NCBI RefSeq assembly: GCF_007743815.1
Contig: NZ_CP036265.1
Location: forward strand, 1,852,323 to 1,916,322
Length of the DNA: 64,000 nt
Direction of reading: 5' to 3'
From: Alienimonas californiensis
GTDB lineage: Bacteria > Planctomycetota > Planctomycetia > Planctomycetales > Planctomycetaceae
Shown here: positions 18,167 through 25,962 of the stretch, piece after piece
How positions within the stretch are numbered: position 1 is the stretch's first letter
How the letters are laid out: each line of letters starts with the position of its first letter
The notes under the pieces: model-generated
The model's input: the letters and a program-made list of their open reading frames with translations, nothing else
Database searches by the model: none
Told to the model about the DNA's origin: nothing
Program-made: the position numbers and the translations under genes

Positions 18167-18200
18167 CACCGCGGTCGGTTCGCCGGCCGCGGTGTTTTTG
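18167..18200 (+). terminator. Rho-independent terminator of the DUF1559 gene
   Basis: Arms caccgcggtcgg and ccggccgcggtg pair along 12 positions (one G-T) around a ttcg tetraloop, followed by tttttg. It starts 24 bases after the stop. Confidence 0.85.
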
Positions 18201-18320
18201 TGCGCTCCCGCCCGGAGCGCCGCGACCGCGCGGGCCGCAACGACTGGCGATCGGCGCCGGCGGCCTGCAGCGCCTCCCGGTGACGACGCCTCCTTACAGC
18301 GGCGCCTGACCGACCGCGCA

Positions 18321-18357
18321 CGAAAACGCCCGCCGCGATCTGCGGCGGGCGTTTTCG
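18321..18357. terminator. bidirectional terminator between DUF1559 gene and rpsT
   Basis: Perfect 15-bp arms gaaaacgcccgccgc (18322-18336) and gcggcgggcgttttc (18342-18356) with a 5-nt loop. A and T runs at both ends allow termination in both directions. It lies 35 bases past the rpsT stop. Confidence 0.85.
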
Positions 18358-18391
18358 ATGGAACCGCCGACGATCGACGCCGGCGTCGGCC

Positions 18392-18661
18392 TCAGCTTTC
18401 GGTGAGGGCGGCGTTGAGCTTCTTGGCCAGCCGGCTCTTCAGGCGGGCGGCCTTGTTCTTATGAATCAGGCCGCGGCCGGCGGAGATGTCCAGGTGCCGC
18501 ATCGCCGTCTTCACGTCGTCGGCAGCCTCGGACGGCTGCCCCTCGACCGCGACGCGGGCCTTTTTCAGGTTGGTCCGCAGCGCGCTGCGGTTCGACCGGT
18601 TCACCAACCGCCGCTTCTGGCTCTTACGGAGGGCCTTTTTGGCGCTGGGAGAGTTGGGCAT
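18392..18661 (-). CDS. rpsT: 30S ribosomal protein S20
   Basis: An 89-residue basic helical protein that binds 16S rRNA in the small subunit body. It begins MPNSPSAKKALRKSQKRR, the usual S20 opening, and carries the conserved RNLVNR-like/NRSALRT block and the C-terminal HKNKAARLKSRLAKKL segment. Length matches the family (85-95). Monocistronic and divergent from the DUF3467 gene; a TAGACT -10-like element (18737-18742) lies upstream and a strong hairpin lies downstream. Confidence 0.97.
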   Translation of the reverse strand: MPNSPSAKKALRKSQKRRLVNRSNRSALRTNLKKARVAVEGQPSEAADDVKTAMRHLDISAGRGLIHKNKAARLKSRLAKKLNAALTES

Positions 18662-18736
18662 CGGGAGCGGAGACGACGGGGCGAAACGAAACGGGCGCGG
18701 CGCCGGGTCACGGTGCGCCGGAACGGAGGATCGGGG

Positions 18737-18742
18737 AGTCTA
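18737..18742 (-). promoter_or_regulatory. possible -10 element (TAGACT) for rpsT
   Basis: TAGACT on the minus strand, 76 bases upstream of rpsT. The same hexamer or close variants occur upstream of several other genes here. The nearest -35-like sequence (TTGCCC) is only 13 bases away, so the assignment is weak. Confidence 0.35.
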
Positions 18743-18948
18743 TGCAGGTCGGCCGGGGCAATCCAGTCCGAGGCGGTCCCGCCGTTCCCGTCCGCCCGCT
18801 TTCGTCCTTCTTCCCGCCCCCCGGCGCGGCGCGGCCGCCCTCCTCCCGCGGCGGGGAGCTCCGGTTCCGCCCCGCGTTGCCGCCGCGGCGGCCCCCCGGT
18901 AAGACGGTCGCCCCCCCGCATTCCCGATCCCCCGCACCGGACGCCCCG

Positions 18949-19290
18949 ATGAGCAGCGACGCCCTCCCCCCCGACCCTGAAGCCGCCCAAGACGCGCCTG
19001 AGCAACAGCAACGCGTCAACGTGCAGTTCGACGACAGCGGCGCCGCCGTCTGCTACGCCAACTTCTGCCGCGTCTCCCGCAGCCCCGAGGAGATCATCCT
19101 CGACGTCGGCCTCAACCCGCACCCCGGCGGCGGCGTCCCGGCCAAGGTGACCGTCGCCCAGCGGATCGTGATGAACCCCTACACCGCCAAGCGTCTGCTG
19201 GGGGCCCTGAACGTCGCCCTCCGCCAGCACGAACAGACCTTCGGCGAAGTGCAGGTCGACGTGCGGAAGCGGGTCGTCAACCAGGGCTAG
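18949..19290 (+). CDS. DUF3467 domain protein
   Basis: A 113-residue soluble protein. Residues from about 22 onward (RVNVQFDDSGAAVCYANF, SPEEIILDVGLNP, RIVMNPYTAKRLLGALNVAL) fit DUF3467, a small conserved bacterial family of unknown function that shares a fold tendency with chaperone-like subunits. ATG 18949 is chosen because the first 69 codons of the longer frame (from 18742) are low-complexity Pro/Arg and overlap the rpsT promoter. An acidic Gln/Glu-rich N-terminus precedes the domain. No neighbour suggests a pathway. Confidence 0.88.
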   Translation: MSSDALPPDPEAAQDAPEQQQRVNVQFDDSGAAVCYANFCRVSRSPEEIILDVGLNPHPGGGVPAKVTVAQRIVMNPYTAKRLLGALNVALRQHEQTFGEVQVDVRKRVVNQG

Positions 19291-19299
19291 GCGGAAATT

Positions 19300-19380
19300 C
19301 CCAGACCAAGAAATCAAGAACCAAGGGGGGAAGACAGAGTTCGACCTCAGAGTTTGGTTCTTGATCTCTTGGTCCTTGGA
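19300..19380. repeat. R4 inverted repeat, copy 2
   Basis: Left arm gaccaagaaatcaagaacca (19303-19322) pairs imperfectly with right arm ttggttcttgatctcttggtc (near 19353-19373). The caagaacca / tggttcttg core and flanking gaccaag / cttggtc are shared with the copy at 2331-2424. It lies between the DUF3467 gene and the next start. Confidence 0.7.
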
Positions 19381-19388
19381 GCTTTCCC

Positions 19389-19829
19389 GTGACGGACGTC
19401 GCCGTCTTGCTGGTTCAGGCCGCCGTCACCCTGCCGCTGGTCGGGCTGATCTGGACGGTGCAGCTTGTGCATTACCCGCTGTTCGACGGCGTCGGGGCGG
19501 AGGGGTTTGCGGAATACGAACGCCGGCACTCCCTCCGCATCACCTGGATCGTGGCGCCGCTGATGCTGGCGGAACTGGCCGTCAGCGGCTGGCTGGCCGT
19601 GCAGCCGCCCGCGGGCGTGCCGGCGTGGCAATGCTGGCTGGGAGCGACGCTGACGGCGGGAATCTGGCTCTCGACCGGCTTCCTGCAGGTCCCCCGCCAT
19701 CGGGAACTCGCCGCGGGCTTCGTCCCCGCCGCCCACGCGGCGCTGGTGGGCACGAACTGGCTGCGCACGCTGCTGTGGTCCGGCCGTGGGGCTCTGGCAC
19801 TGGCGATGCTCGCGGCCCGGCTGAGCTGA
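19389..19829 (+). CDS. Uncharacterised four-helix membrane protein
   Basis: A 146-residue integral membrane protein with about four hydrophobic helices (near residues 4-28, 53-72, 83-100, 110-140). Notable polar positions are VQLVHYPLF in helix 1, RITW before helix 2, QVPRHREL after helix 3 and GTNWLRTLLW in helix 4. The conserved-looking His, Arg and Trp residues inside or next to membrane segments suggest a binding role, possibly cofactor or proton. I do not recognise a named family. GTG start at 19389, right after the R4 repeat. Monocistronic as far as can be seen. Confidence 0.72.
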   Translation: MTDVAVLLVQAAVTLPLVGLIWTVQLVHYPLFDGVGAEGFAEYERRHSLRITWIVAPLMLAELAVSGWLAVQPPAGVPAWQCWLGATLTAGIWLSTGFLQVPRHRELAAGFVPAAHAALVGTNWLRTLLWSGRGALALAMLAARLS

Positions 19830-19897
19830 CGCGGGGAGGACGGCTCCGCGGGAGTCTCCAAGAGGTCGGCACTGGTCATCGGCTTGGCCGCAGTTTA

Positions 19898-19929
19898 CCG
19901 TTGCAACAGGCAACTTCCTGTTGCAACGG
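19898..19929. other. perfect 13-bp inverted repeat (operator-like)
   Basis: ccgttgcaacagg (19898-19910), 6-base spacer, cctgttgcaacgg (19917-19929). There is no T tract, so it is less like a terminator than an operator. It lies 69 bases after the membrane-protein stop and 277 bases before the sigma factor start. The remaining gene-free DNA (19830-20205) shows no other clear signal. Confidence 0.6.
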
Positions 19930-20205
19930 GGGAATCCCTCACCCCAGGGCGCGGGAGTCGGACCCGGCGAGGTGATTGAGAACGCCGGCCCCCCTGTCTA
20001 TGGTCACCTTTCGCGGTGAACGATTTGGACGTTTCGACGCCGCCCCGCCGCGAGACCGACCGGACCCCCGCTGCCAGATCGCTCGGGACGCGCCCCCGCA
20101 GGGCCTGTTTTTAGCGAGAAGGCGACGGGCGCCGGGATCGGCCGCGGACCCGCTCCGGGAGTCTTCCTCCCGGACGCCAGCCTCCTCTCGAACGGACCGC
20201 CCGTC

Positions 20206-21276
20206 ATGCCCGCCGCTCGCCTCGCGACGCAGACCCCTCCCCCAGCTGCGTCCCCCACACAACGCGGTCAGGAGAAAGCGGGCCGGGCCGGGCGGACCCC
20301 GGTCAACCGCCTGCCGACACAGAACCGCCTGCCGGCGGACGCCGTGTCCGGGCCGATGCCGGTCGACCCGGAGTCCAAGGCCGGCCGACAGTCGCGGGCC
20401 GCCGCGGTCCTCAAGGCAAAGTGCGACTTCATCGACAACCCGGAGTTCGCCGACCCCGCGGTGCAGAAGGAAATCCTCGCCACCCCGCTGATCGAGGAGG
20501 GCACGCCCGGCCGCCGGGCCCGCCGCCCCGAGGGGCTGCCGAACTATCTCGCCGGGCTGTACGAAGTCCCGCTGTTGACGCCCAAGCACGAGGCGGCGCT
20601 GTTTCGCAAAATGAACTTCCTGAAGTGGAAGGCCGCCGGGCTGCGGGAGAGCCTCTCCCCGCACCGCCCCGGCAAGAAGAAGCTGGAGGAGATCGAGTTC
20701 CTCCTCGCCGAGGCGAAGACGACCCGCAACCGCATCGCCCGCTGCAACCTGCGGCTGGTGGTCAGCATCGCCCGCAAGTTCGCCGATCAGAACGTCTCCT
20801 TCGACGAGTTCGTCTCCGAGGGGAACGTCGCCCTGCTGAACGCCGTGGCGAAGTTCGACTACGGCCGCGGCTTCCGGTTCAGCACCTACGCCACGCACGC
20901 GATCCGTCGGGCCTACTACCGCATGGTCCAGCAGCGGGGCCGGCGGAACAGCCGGATGGTGCTGGGCACCGGGGAGATCATCTCCGAGAGCCCGCACGAG
21001 CACGAGGAACGGCACCTCAACGAAGGCCAGTACGCCGACTTCCAGCGCCTGATGGCCAAGGCCGCCGGGGAGCTGGACGAACGGGAGCGGATGATCCTCA
21101 CCGCCCGCTTCGGGCTGGAGGAAAGCGAAGGCGTCCAGACGTTGCAGGTCGTCGCAGGGCAGCTCGGCATCTGCAAGGAGCGGGTCCGCCAGCTCCAGAA
21201 CCGGGCGATCGGCAAGCTGCGAGAACTGGCCGAGGAAATGCGGATCGAAGCCCCGGAGCTGATCGCCCCGCATTGA
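20206..21276 (+). CDS. RNA polymerase sigma-70 family sigma factor
   Basis: A 356-residue sigma factor. Residues 1-85 are a disordered Pro/Arg-rich extension. Region 1.2-like sequence (YLAGLYEVPLLTPKHEAALF) leads to region 2 (NLRLVVSIARKFADQ, FDEFVSEGNVALLNAV, FDYGRGFRFSTYATHAIRR) and C-terminal region 4 with a helix-turn-helix (VVAGQLGICKERVRQLQNRA). Region 2.4 reads THAIRRAYYRMVQQ instead of the primary-sigma TWWIRQAI, so promoter preference is probably altered and it is an alternative group 2/3-type factor rather than RpoD. No anti-sigma gene is adjacent. A strong terminator follows. Confidence 0.92.
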   Translation: MPAARLATQTPPPAASPTQRGQEKAGRAGRTPVNRLPTQNRLPADAVSGPMPVDPESKAGRQSRAAAVLKAKCDFIDNPEFADPAVQKEILATPLIEEGTPGRRARRPEGLPNYLAGLYEVPLLTPKHEAALFRKMNFLKWKAAGLRESLSPHRPGKKKLEEIEFLLAEAKTTRNRIARCNLRLVVSIARKFADQNVSFDEFVSEGNVALLNAVAKFDYGRGFRFSTYATHAIRRAYYRMVQQRGRRNSRMVLGTGEIISESPHEHEERHLNEGQYADFQRLMAKAAGELDERERMILTARFGLEESEGVQTLQVVAGQLGICKERVRQLQNRAIGKLRELAEEMRIEAPELIAPH

Positions 21277-21300
21277 CCCCGGGTTCTCTGTCAGCCGCCC

Positions 21301-21334
21301 GTAACGCCGAGGCCCCGCGGGGCCTCGGCGTTAC
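21301..21334 (+). terminator. 17-bp perfect hairpin after the sigma factor gene
   Basis: gtaacgccgaggccccg and cggggcctcggcgttac are perfectly complementary and contiguous, forming a 34-bp palindrome 24 bases past the stop. The following bases (gcttac) lack a true T run, so termination may be bidirectional or Rho-assisted. Confidence 0.7.
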
Positions 21335-21357
21335 GCTTACTGAGAGAGAGGATTTGC

Positions 21358-21363
21358 TACACT
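21358..21363 (+). promoter_or_regulatory. possible -10 element (TACACT)
   Basis: TACACT 23 bases before the Uma2 start at 21387, with TTACTG 15 bases upstream as a weak -35. One of a series of similar hexamers in the window. Confidence 0.35.
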
Positions 21364-21386
21364 GACGGGTCCCTCGGAGAACGCCC

Positions 21387-22133
21387 ATGGCTTTGCTCGC
21401 CGATTCGCCTCCGCTCGCCGCGCCCGCTGTGCGTCGCGGTTCGACGGCCCCCGTTCCGCCCCGCGACCGCGTGACGGCCCCGGCGCCCGCCGGACGGTGC
21501 GTGCTGGCGGGCGCGAATTGGGAGATGTACCGCCGGCTGCGGGACGAACCGGCGAACGCTCGCTTCAAGCTGACCTACGACGGCCCGAGCGGACGGCTGG
21601 AGATCGAGATGCCCCAAGGACCGTTGCACGAGTCCGTCGCCCGCCTGATCGCATATTTCGTAATGGCGTTTCGTCAATCCGGCGGACCGCGGTTCCGGGC
21701 GACAGGAGGCGTGACGCTCGGCCGAGAGGATCTTGATCGCGGGCTGGAGTGCGACGAATCGTTCTATATTTCCAGCCTCGATGACGCCCCGGACCTGGAC
21801 GCGAACACGTTGGACCTCTCCAGCGGCGCCCTCCCGCCGGACTTGGCGATCGAGGTCGACGTGACGAGCCCGGGCGTCGAGAAACTGCCGATCTATGCGG
21901 CGCTCGGCGTGCCGGAGGTGTGGGTCTGGAACGCCGCCGACGGGTCCCTCGCCGCTCACCGACTTTCCGAGTCCGGCGGATACGCGGTCACGGCGGACAG
22001 TGTGGAACTGCCCGGGTTCCCGCTGGCGGTCGCGGCGGAGTTGATCCGCACTCGCGGCGACCGGGACGACGGCGAGTTGCAGGCCGCCTTCGCCGAGCGG
22101 CTGCGGCAGGTCTCCGGGGAGGACAATCGATGA
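21387..22133 (+). CDS. Uma2 family (DUF820) PD-(D/E)XK endonuclease-like protein
   Basis: A 248-residue Uma2-family protein, a restriction-endonuclease-like fold abundant in cyanobacteria and planctomycetes and of unknown cellular role. Visible signatures are YDGPSGRLEIEMP, the acidic ECDESFYI at the usual catalytic Asp position, and IEVDVTSPGVEKLPIYAALGVPEVWVW, which carries the Glu/Lys pair of the family. It closely resembles the gene at 24134, so the two are likely paralogues. The stop overlaps the ATG of the next gene by 4 bases (ATGA), indicating coupling. Confidence 0.88.
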   Translation: MALLADSPPLAAPAVRRGSTAPVPPRDRVTAPAPAGRCVLAGANWEMYRRLRDEPANARFKLTYDGPSGRLEIEMPQGPLHESVARLIAYFVMAFRQSGGPRFRATGGVTLGREDLDRGLECDESFYISSLDDAPDLDANTLDLSSGALPPDLAIEVDVTSPGVEKLPIYAALGVPEVWVWNAADGSLAAHRLSESGGYAVTADSVELPGFPLAVAAELIRTRGDRDDGELQAAFAERLRQVSGEDNR

Positions 22134-22861
22134 CCGCTCCGCTTCCAAAACCCCGCTCGCCCATGTTGCTCGCCCACCGATTGTTTCTCGCCGCGGTCGC
22201 CTGCCTAGTCGCCGCGGCCGTGGTGGGGGCGACCTCATGGAACGCTCAGGGGCCGCTGCCGGGCGACGTCGCCCTGACCAAAGGCTTGCAGTCGCTGTTC
22301 GGCGCCGACCCCGGTTGGGCGGCGTGGCTGACCTCGACGGCGAAGCCGCCGCTGGTCTGGCTGACGGTGCTCGTCGGGGCGGCGTTGGCCTGGGCGAAGG
22401 CCGGCTGGCGGGGGGCGGTCGCGGTTCCGGCCGTGTTCCTGATGACCCTGCTGATCGACATGGGCCTGCGGGCGGCGATCTACGTGCCGAAGCCGATCGT
22501 CGAGTTCGTCCCGATCGCCTCGCCGAGCGATTCCTCCGGCCTGCCGTCGACCTTCGGATTGGTGTTCGGGGCGGCGTTCGGGGCGGCGCTGCTGTTCCCG
22601 CGGACGATGCCGAAGCCGCAGGCCGTGACCGCCGTGGTCGTCGCCGCCCTGCTGCTGATCGCCGGGGCCTGCTGCCGGATCGTGCTGGGCGGGCACTGGT
22701 TCAGTCAGATGGCGGCGAGCCTGCTGGCGGCGTTCGGCGTCACGCTGCTGGCCGGCTGGGTGATCTGGGCCTGGCGCCCACCCGTCGAAACGCTGCTGGC
22801 CCCCGGCTCCGCCGCGACCGGGACGCCGTCGAGCGACGAGGACCTGCTCGAACCCAGTTGA
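22130..22861 (+). CDS. PAP2-like membrane protein with degenerate catalytic motifs
   Basis: A 243-residue integral membrane protein with about six hydrophobic helices that resembles type 2 phosphatidic acid phosphatases. The phosphatase motifs are incomplete: the KX6RP motif is absent near RAAIYVPKP; the PSGH motif appears as LPSTFG without its His; and the SRX5HX3D motif appears as CRIVLGGHWFSQ, which keeps Arg and His but not the final Asp. It therefore may not hydrolyse phosphate esters and could be a lipid-binding relative. ATG 22130 overlaps the upstream Uma2 stop, so co-translation is likely. Confidence 0.68.
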   Translation: MTAPLPKPRSPMLLAHRLFLAAVACLVAAAVVGATSWNAQGPLPGDVALTKGLQSLFGADPGWAAWLTSTAKPPLVWLTVLVGAALAWAKAGWRGAVAVPAVFLMTLLIDMGLRAAIYVPKPIVEFVPIASPSDSSGLPSTFGLVFGAAFGAALLFPRTMPKPQAVTAVVVAALLLIAGACCRIVLGGHWFSQMAASLLAAFGVTLLAGWVIWAWRPPVETLLAPGSAATGTPSSDEDLLEPS

Positions 22862-22950
22862 GCACCGAGTCCGGTTGAACGTCGGGGCCAGTTGAAGGCC
22901 CGGGGGCCGCGGCGGATGCTCGGGCGTTCGCCCGCCCCGGAGTTCCCGCC

Positions 22951-24099
22951 GTGTTCGTCGCCCGATTCCCTCTCCGCTGCGTCGCCGTCACGGCGGCGGC
23001 CCTGCTGACGGGCGCGCCCCTGACCGGCGTCTCCGCCGCGGCCGAGGTGACGGTCGGCTCCGACGCCGCTCTCCGCGATGCCCTCGCCGCCGCCGGGCCG
23101 GGGGACACGGTGCGGGTGAAGCCCGGCGTGTACCGCGGCGGGTTCGAGTGGTCCCCCCGCGGCGAACCGGGGCGGCCGATCACGCTGATCGGCGACGACC
23201 CCCGCAATCCGCCGACGTTCCGCGGCGGGGCCTCCGGCATCAAGTTGACCCGCCCGGCCCACGCGGTGCTGAGCGATCTGATCTTCGAGGGGGCCTCCGG
23301 CAACGGGTTGAACGCCGACGACGGCGGCGATCGGGACGCCCCAGCCGGGCCGCTGACGCTCCGCCGGGTCACGGTGCGGGACAGCGGCGGACTGCCGGAG
23401 CGGGCGGCGAATCTGGACGGGTTTAAGCTCTCCGGCGTCGACGGCCTGCGGATGCACGACTGCGTCGCGGAGCGTTGGGGCGGGGGCGGCCAGGGGATCG
23501 ATCTGGTCGGCTGCCACGACGCCGCGATCCGCCGCTGCCGGCTGGACGGCGGGGCGACCGGGGAGGTTGGGCCGGGGATCGGTCTGCAGGCAAAGGGCGG
23601 CAGCCGCGACGTGCTGTTCGAGAACTGCCGCGTCGAGGGCGTGACGGAACGCTGCGTGAACCTCGGCGGGTCCACCGGGCTCGCCTTCTTCCGCCCGCCC
23701 AATGCCCCGTACGAAGCCGCCGACGTGACGGTTCGCGGCTGCGACCTGATCGGCGGGGCCGCCGCGGTGGCCTTCGTCGGCTCCGACGGCGGACGGGTCG
23801 AGGGCTGCACTCTGCGGGACCAGACCCGGTTCCCCTTCCGCATCCTCAAGGAAAACGACGCCGCCCACCTGATCGACACCCGCGGCGGCGTGATCGTGGG
23901 GAACGTGATCGTCTGGGAGGCCGGCAGCGTGTGGACGCGGGTGAACGTTGGCCCCGGCGCCGCGGCGGAGACGTTCAAGTTCGCGGACAACGTCTGGGCG
24001 AACGTCGCCGCCCCCGCCCGCAGCCGCCTCGGCGACCTCCCGGCCCCGGAGACCGGCGCCGAGTACGGCATCGTCCCGCCGGGGCTGGAACCGCGGTAA
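22951..24099 (+). CDS. Secreted right-handed parallel beta-helix protein
   Basis: A 382-residue exported protein with GTG start and a signal peptide (residues 1-32, ending VSAAAEV). It opens with the DUF1565/pectate-lyase-like block DALAAAGPGDTVRVKPGVYRGG, followed by several beta-helix coils of alternating short strands (GITL-, LIFEGASGNG-, VRDSGG-type turns). Such proteins are often polysaccharide lyases or surface adhesins; no catalytic triad could be assigned. The gene stops 34 bases before the second Uma2 start. Confidence 0.8.
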   Translation: MFVARFPLRCVAVTAAALLTGAPLTGVSAAAEVTVGSDAALRDALAAAGPGDTVRVKPGVYRGGFEWSPRGEPGRPITLIGDDPRNPPTFRGGASGIKLTRPAHAVLSDLIFEGASGNGLNADDGGDRDAPAGPLTLRRVTVRDSGGLPERAANLDGFKLSGVDGLRMHDCVAERWGGGGQGIDLVGCHDAAIRRCRLDGGATGEVGPGIGLQAKGGSRDVLFENCRVEGVTERCVNLGGSTGLAFFRPPNAPYEAADVTVRGCDLIGGAAAVAFVGSDGGRVEGCTLRDQTRFPFRILKENDAAHLIDTRGGVIVGNVIVWEAGSVWTRVNVGPGAAAETFKFADNVWANVAAPARSRLGDLPAPETGAEYGIVPPGLEPR

Positions 24100-24102
24100 A
24101 CT
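24097..24102 (+). promoter_or_regulatory. possible -10 element (TAAACT)
   Basis: TAAACT overlaps the stop of the beta-helix gene, 31 bases before the Uma2 start at 24134. Confidence 0.35.
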
Positions 24103-24133
24103 GGGCGCTCCGTTCTCGACCGTCACGACGCGC

Positions 24134-24805
24134 ATGTCCGCCCTCGCCCCGCCCTCGGCGGAGATGCCGCCCGGAACGCGAGTGGTGTTGGACGGCGTGG
24201 ACTGGGAGACGTACGTCCGGCTGGCAGACGCTCCCGACACAGAGTGTTTCAGGTTCACGTTCGACGAGCCGACCGGCCGGCTGGAGATGGAACGGCAGGG
24301 GGGCTTCCTGCATGAGGTCACTTCCGCCGCGATTGCCCTGTTGACCACCGCGTTCGCCCGGGAGCGAGGGATTCGCACCCACGGCGTCGGTTCGCTCTCG
24401 CTGCGGCGGCCCGGCAGCGGCGGGGCGGATCCCGATGAATCCTTCTACATCAGTTCGTTCGACCGCCTGCCGGCCCGCGACACGAACGTGCCGGATCTCG
24501 AACGGGAACTGCCGCCGGACCTCGTCATCGAAGTCGACGTCACCAGCCCCGGCGTGTCGAAGCTGCCGATTTACGCCCGGCTTGGCGTCAAAGAGGTGTG
24601 GGTGTGGGCGGAGGACGCGCTGGTTTGCCACCGCCTGAACGATGCGGGGGAATATGACGCGACCACCGACAGCGGCGAATTGCCCGGCTTCCCGCTGGCC
24701 TTCGCGGCGGAGTTGATCCGCCAGCGGCCGGACGCCGCCGACGCCGAGTTGCAGGACGCCCTGATCGCACGCCTGCGAGAGAACAGGGGCGGCCCGCCGG
24801 GGTGA
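24134..24805 (+). CDS. Uma2 family (DUF820) PD-(D/E)XK endonuclease-like protein, second copy
   Basis: A 223-residue paralogue of the protein at 21387. Shared blocks are VDWETYVRL, TGRLEMERQG, DPDESFYISSFD, ELPPDLVIEVDVTSPGVSKLPIY and GELPGFPLAFAAELIRQR. The acidic catalytic positions and the following Lys are retained. ATG 24134 is chosen over the longer frame from 23948, which overlaps the beta-helix gene and encodes low-complexity sequence. Pairs of Uma2 genes are common in genomes that carry many copies; this one is separated from its twin by two unrelated genes. Confidence 0.88.
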   Translation: MSALAPPSAEMPPGTRVVLDGVDWETYVRLADAPDTECFRFTFDEPTGRLEMERQGGFLHEVTSAAIALLTTAFARERGIRTHGVGSLSLRRPGSGGADPDESFYISSFDRLPARDTNVPDLERELPPDLVIEVDVTSPGVSKLPIYARLGVKEVWVWAEDALVCHRLNDAGEYDATTDSGELPGFPLAFAAELIRQRPDAADAELQDALIARLRENRGGPPG

Positions 24806-24905
24806 GTCGTCCGCGACCGCTTGCGGTTTCGCGGCGACCGAGGGTTCTCCGGCCCTGCGAAGCCGTGAGCGGTCGTCGCATGCGCACCCCTCGCCTGACT
24901 CTCGG

Positions 24906-24911
24906 TAACAT
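24906..24911 (+). promoter_or_regulatory. possible -10 element (TAACAT)
   Basis: TAACAT 9 bases before the redoxin ATG at 24921. If used, transcripts would be nearly leaderless. Confidence 0.3.
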
Positions 24912-24920
24912 TTCGATGCG

Positions 24921-25880
24921 ATGCGTTCCCCCCGCGCCCCCCGCCCGATCGCCGCCCCCTGGATGCGGCCGGTTCTAATTGCGGCGGGCGTCTACAACCT
25001 GCTGTGGGGCGCCGCGGTCGTGCTGCTGCCGGTCGGGTGGACGGTCGGCTGGACCGGGATCGAGGTCGGGAACCCGGCGTTCTGGCGCTGCCTGGGGATG
25101 GTCGTGGGGGTCTACGGCGTGGGCTACCTCTGCGCCGCCCGCGATCCGCTGCGACACTGGCCGATCGTGCTGGTGGGCTTTCTGGGGAAGGTGTTGGGGC
25201 CGATCGGCTTTCTGTTCGGGGCGCTGCGGGGCGAACTGCCGTGGGCGCTGGGGGTGTACAACCTCGGCAACGACCTGATCTGGTGGATTCCCTTCGCCCT
25301 GATCCTGTACCGGGCAGCCGATCGGCACGCGTTCGGCCGTCAATTGTTCGGCGACGGCCCACCGACCGAGCGGTCCTGGCCGGAGGCGGCTCGGGCGGCG
25401 GTCGATCAGCGGGGGGAAACGCTGGCGTCGCACCTGGCCCGCGGACCGGTGTTGCTGTTGGCCGTGCGGCACGCCGGCTGCGTGTACTGCCGGTCGGAAC
25501 TGGCCGCCCTGGCGGCGAACCGGCAGCGAATCGAATCCGCCGGCGTGCGGCCGGCGATCCTCACGATGAGCGCTGCCAACACCGCCGCCAGGCGGGCGGC
25601 CCGGGCGGGCCTCGACGATCTGCCCCGCTTCTCCGACCCGGATCGCACCGTCTACCGGGCCCTGGGCCTGGGCCGCGGGAACGCCCGGGAGCTGTTCTCG
25701 CCGACCGTCTGGGCGAAGGGGCTGGCGCCGTTTCTGAAGCACGGCCTCGGCCGGATGGACGGCGACGGCTTCCAGATGGGCGGCGCCTTTCTGCTGAGCG
25801 AAAACGGCGTGCTGACCTCCCACGTCGCCCGCCACGCCGCCGACGCCCCGGACCTCCCGGCGCTCGCCCAGGCGCCGTAG
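24921..25880 (+). CDS. Membrane-anchored peroxiredoxin-like (AhpC/TSA, SelL-related) protein
   Basis: A 319-residue fusion. Residues about 15-135 form four hydrophobic helices. Residues about 155-315 are a thioredoxin-fold domain with the redox pair in RHAGCVYCRSELAAL, the CxxC arrangement of peroxiredoxin-like/SelL-related proteins. Later blocks FSDPDRTVYRALGLGRG and QMGGAFLLSENGVL fit the AhpC/TSA fold. It probably reduces peroxides or disulfides at the membrane; partner unknown. ATG 24921. Runs in the same direction as the next gene, 82 bp away. Confidence 0.82.
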   Translation: MRSPRAPRPIAAPWMRPVLIAAGVYNLLWGAAVVLLPVGWTVGWTGIEVGNPAFWRCLGMVVGVYGVGYLCAARDPLRHWPIVLVGFLGKVLGPIGFLFGALRGELPWALGVYNLGNDLIWWIPFALILYRAADRHAFGRQLFGDGPPTERSWPEAARAAVDQRGETLASHLARGPVLLLAVRHAGCVYCRSELAALAANRQRIESAGVRPAILTMSAANTAARRAARAGLDDLPRFSDPDRTVYRALGLGRGNARELFSPTVWAKGLAPFLKHGLGRMDGDGFQMGGAFLLSENGVLTSHVARHAADAPDLPALAQAP

Positions 25881-25962
25881 CGCTCCGGCGGCGTGCCGCC
25901 TGACGCGACCCCCGGTCCGTTCGTTCCTGCTCCCGTTCGCCTCGCCCCCGCTGAGCGCCGTC

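Noticed and set aside
21387-24805. Uma2 cluster as a restriction-modification or defence island
   Set aside because: No methyltransferase, helicase or other defence gene is present; Uma2 genes are common and scattered.
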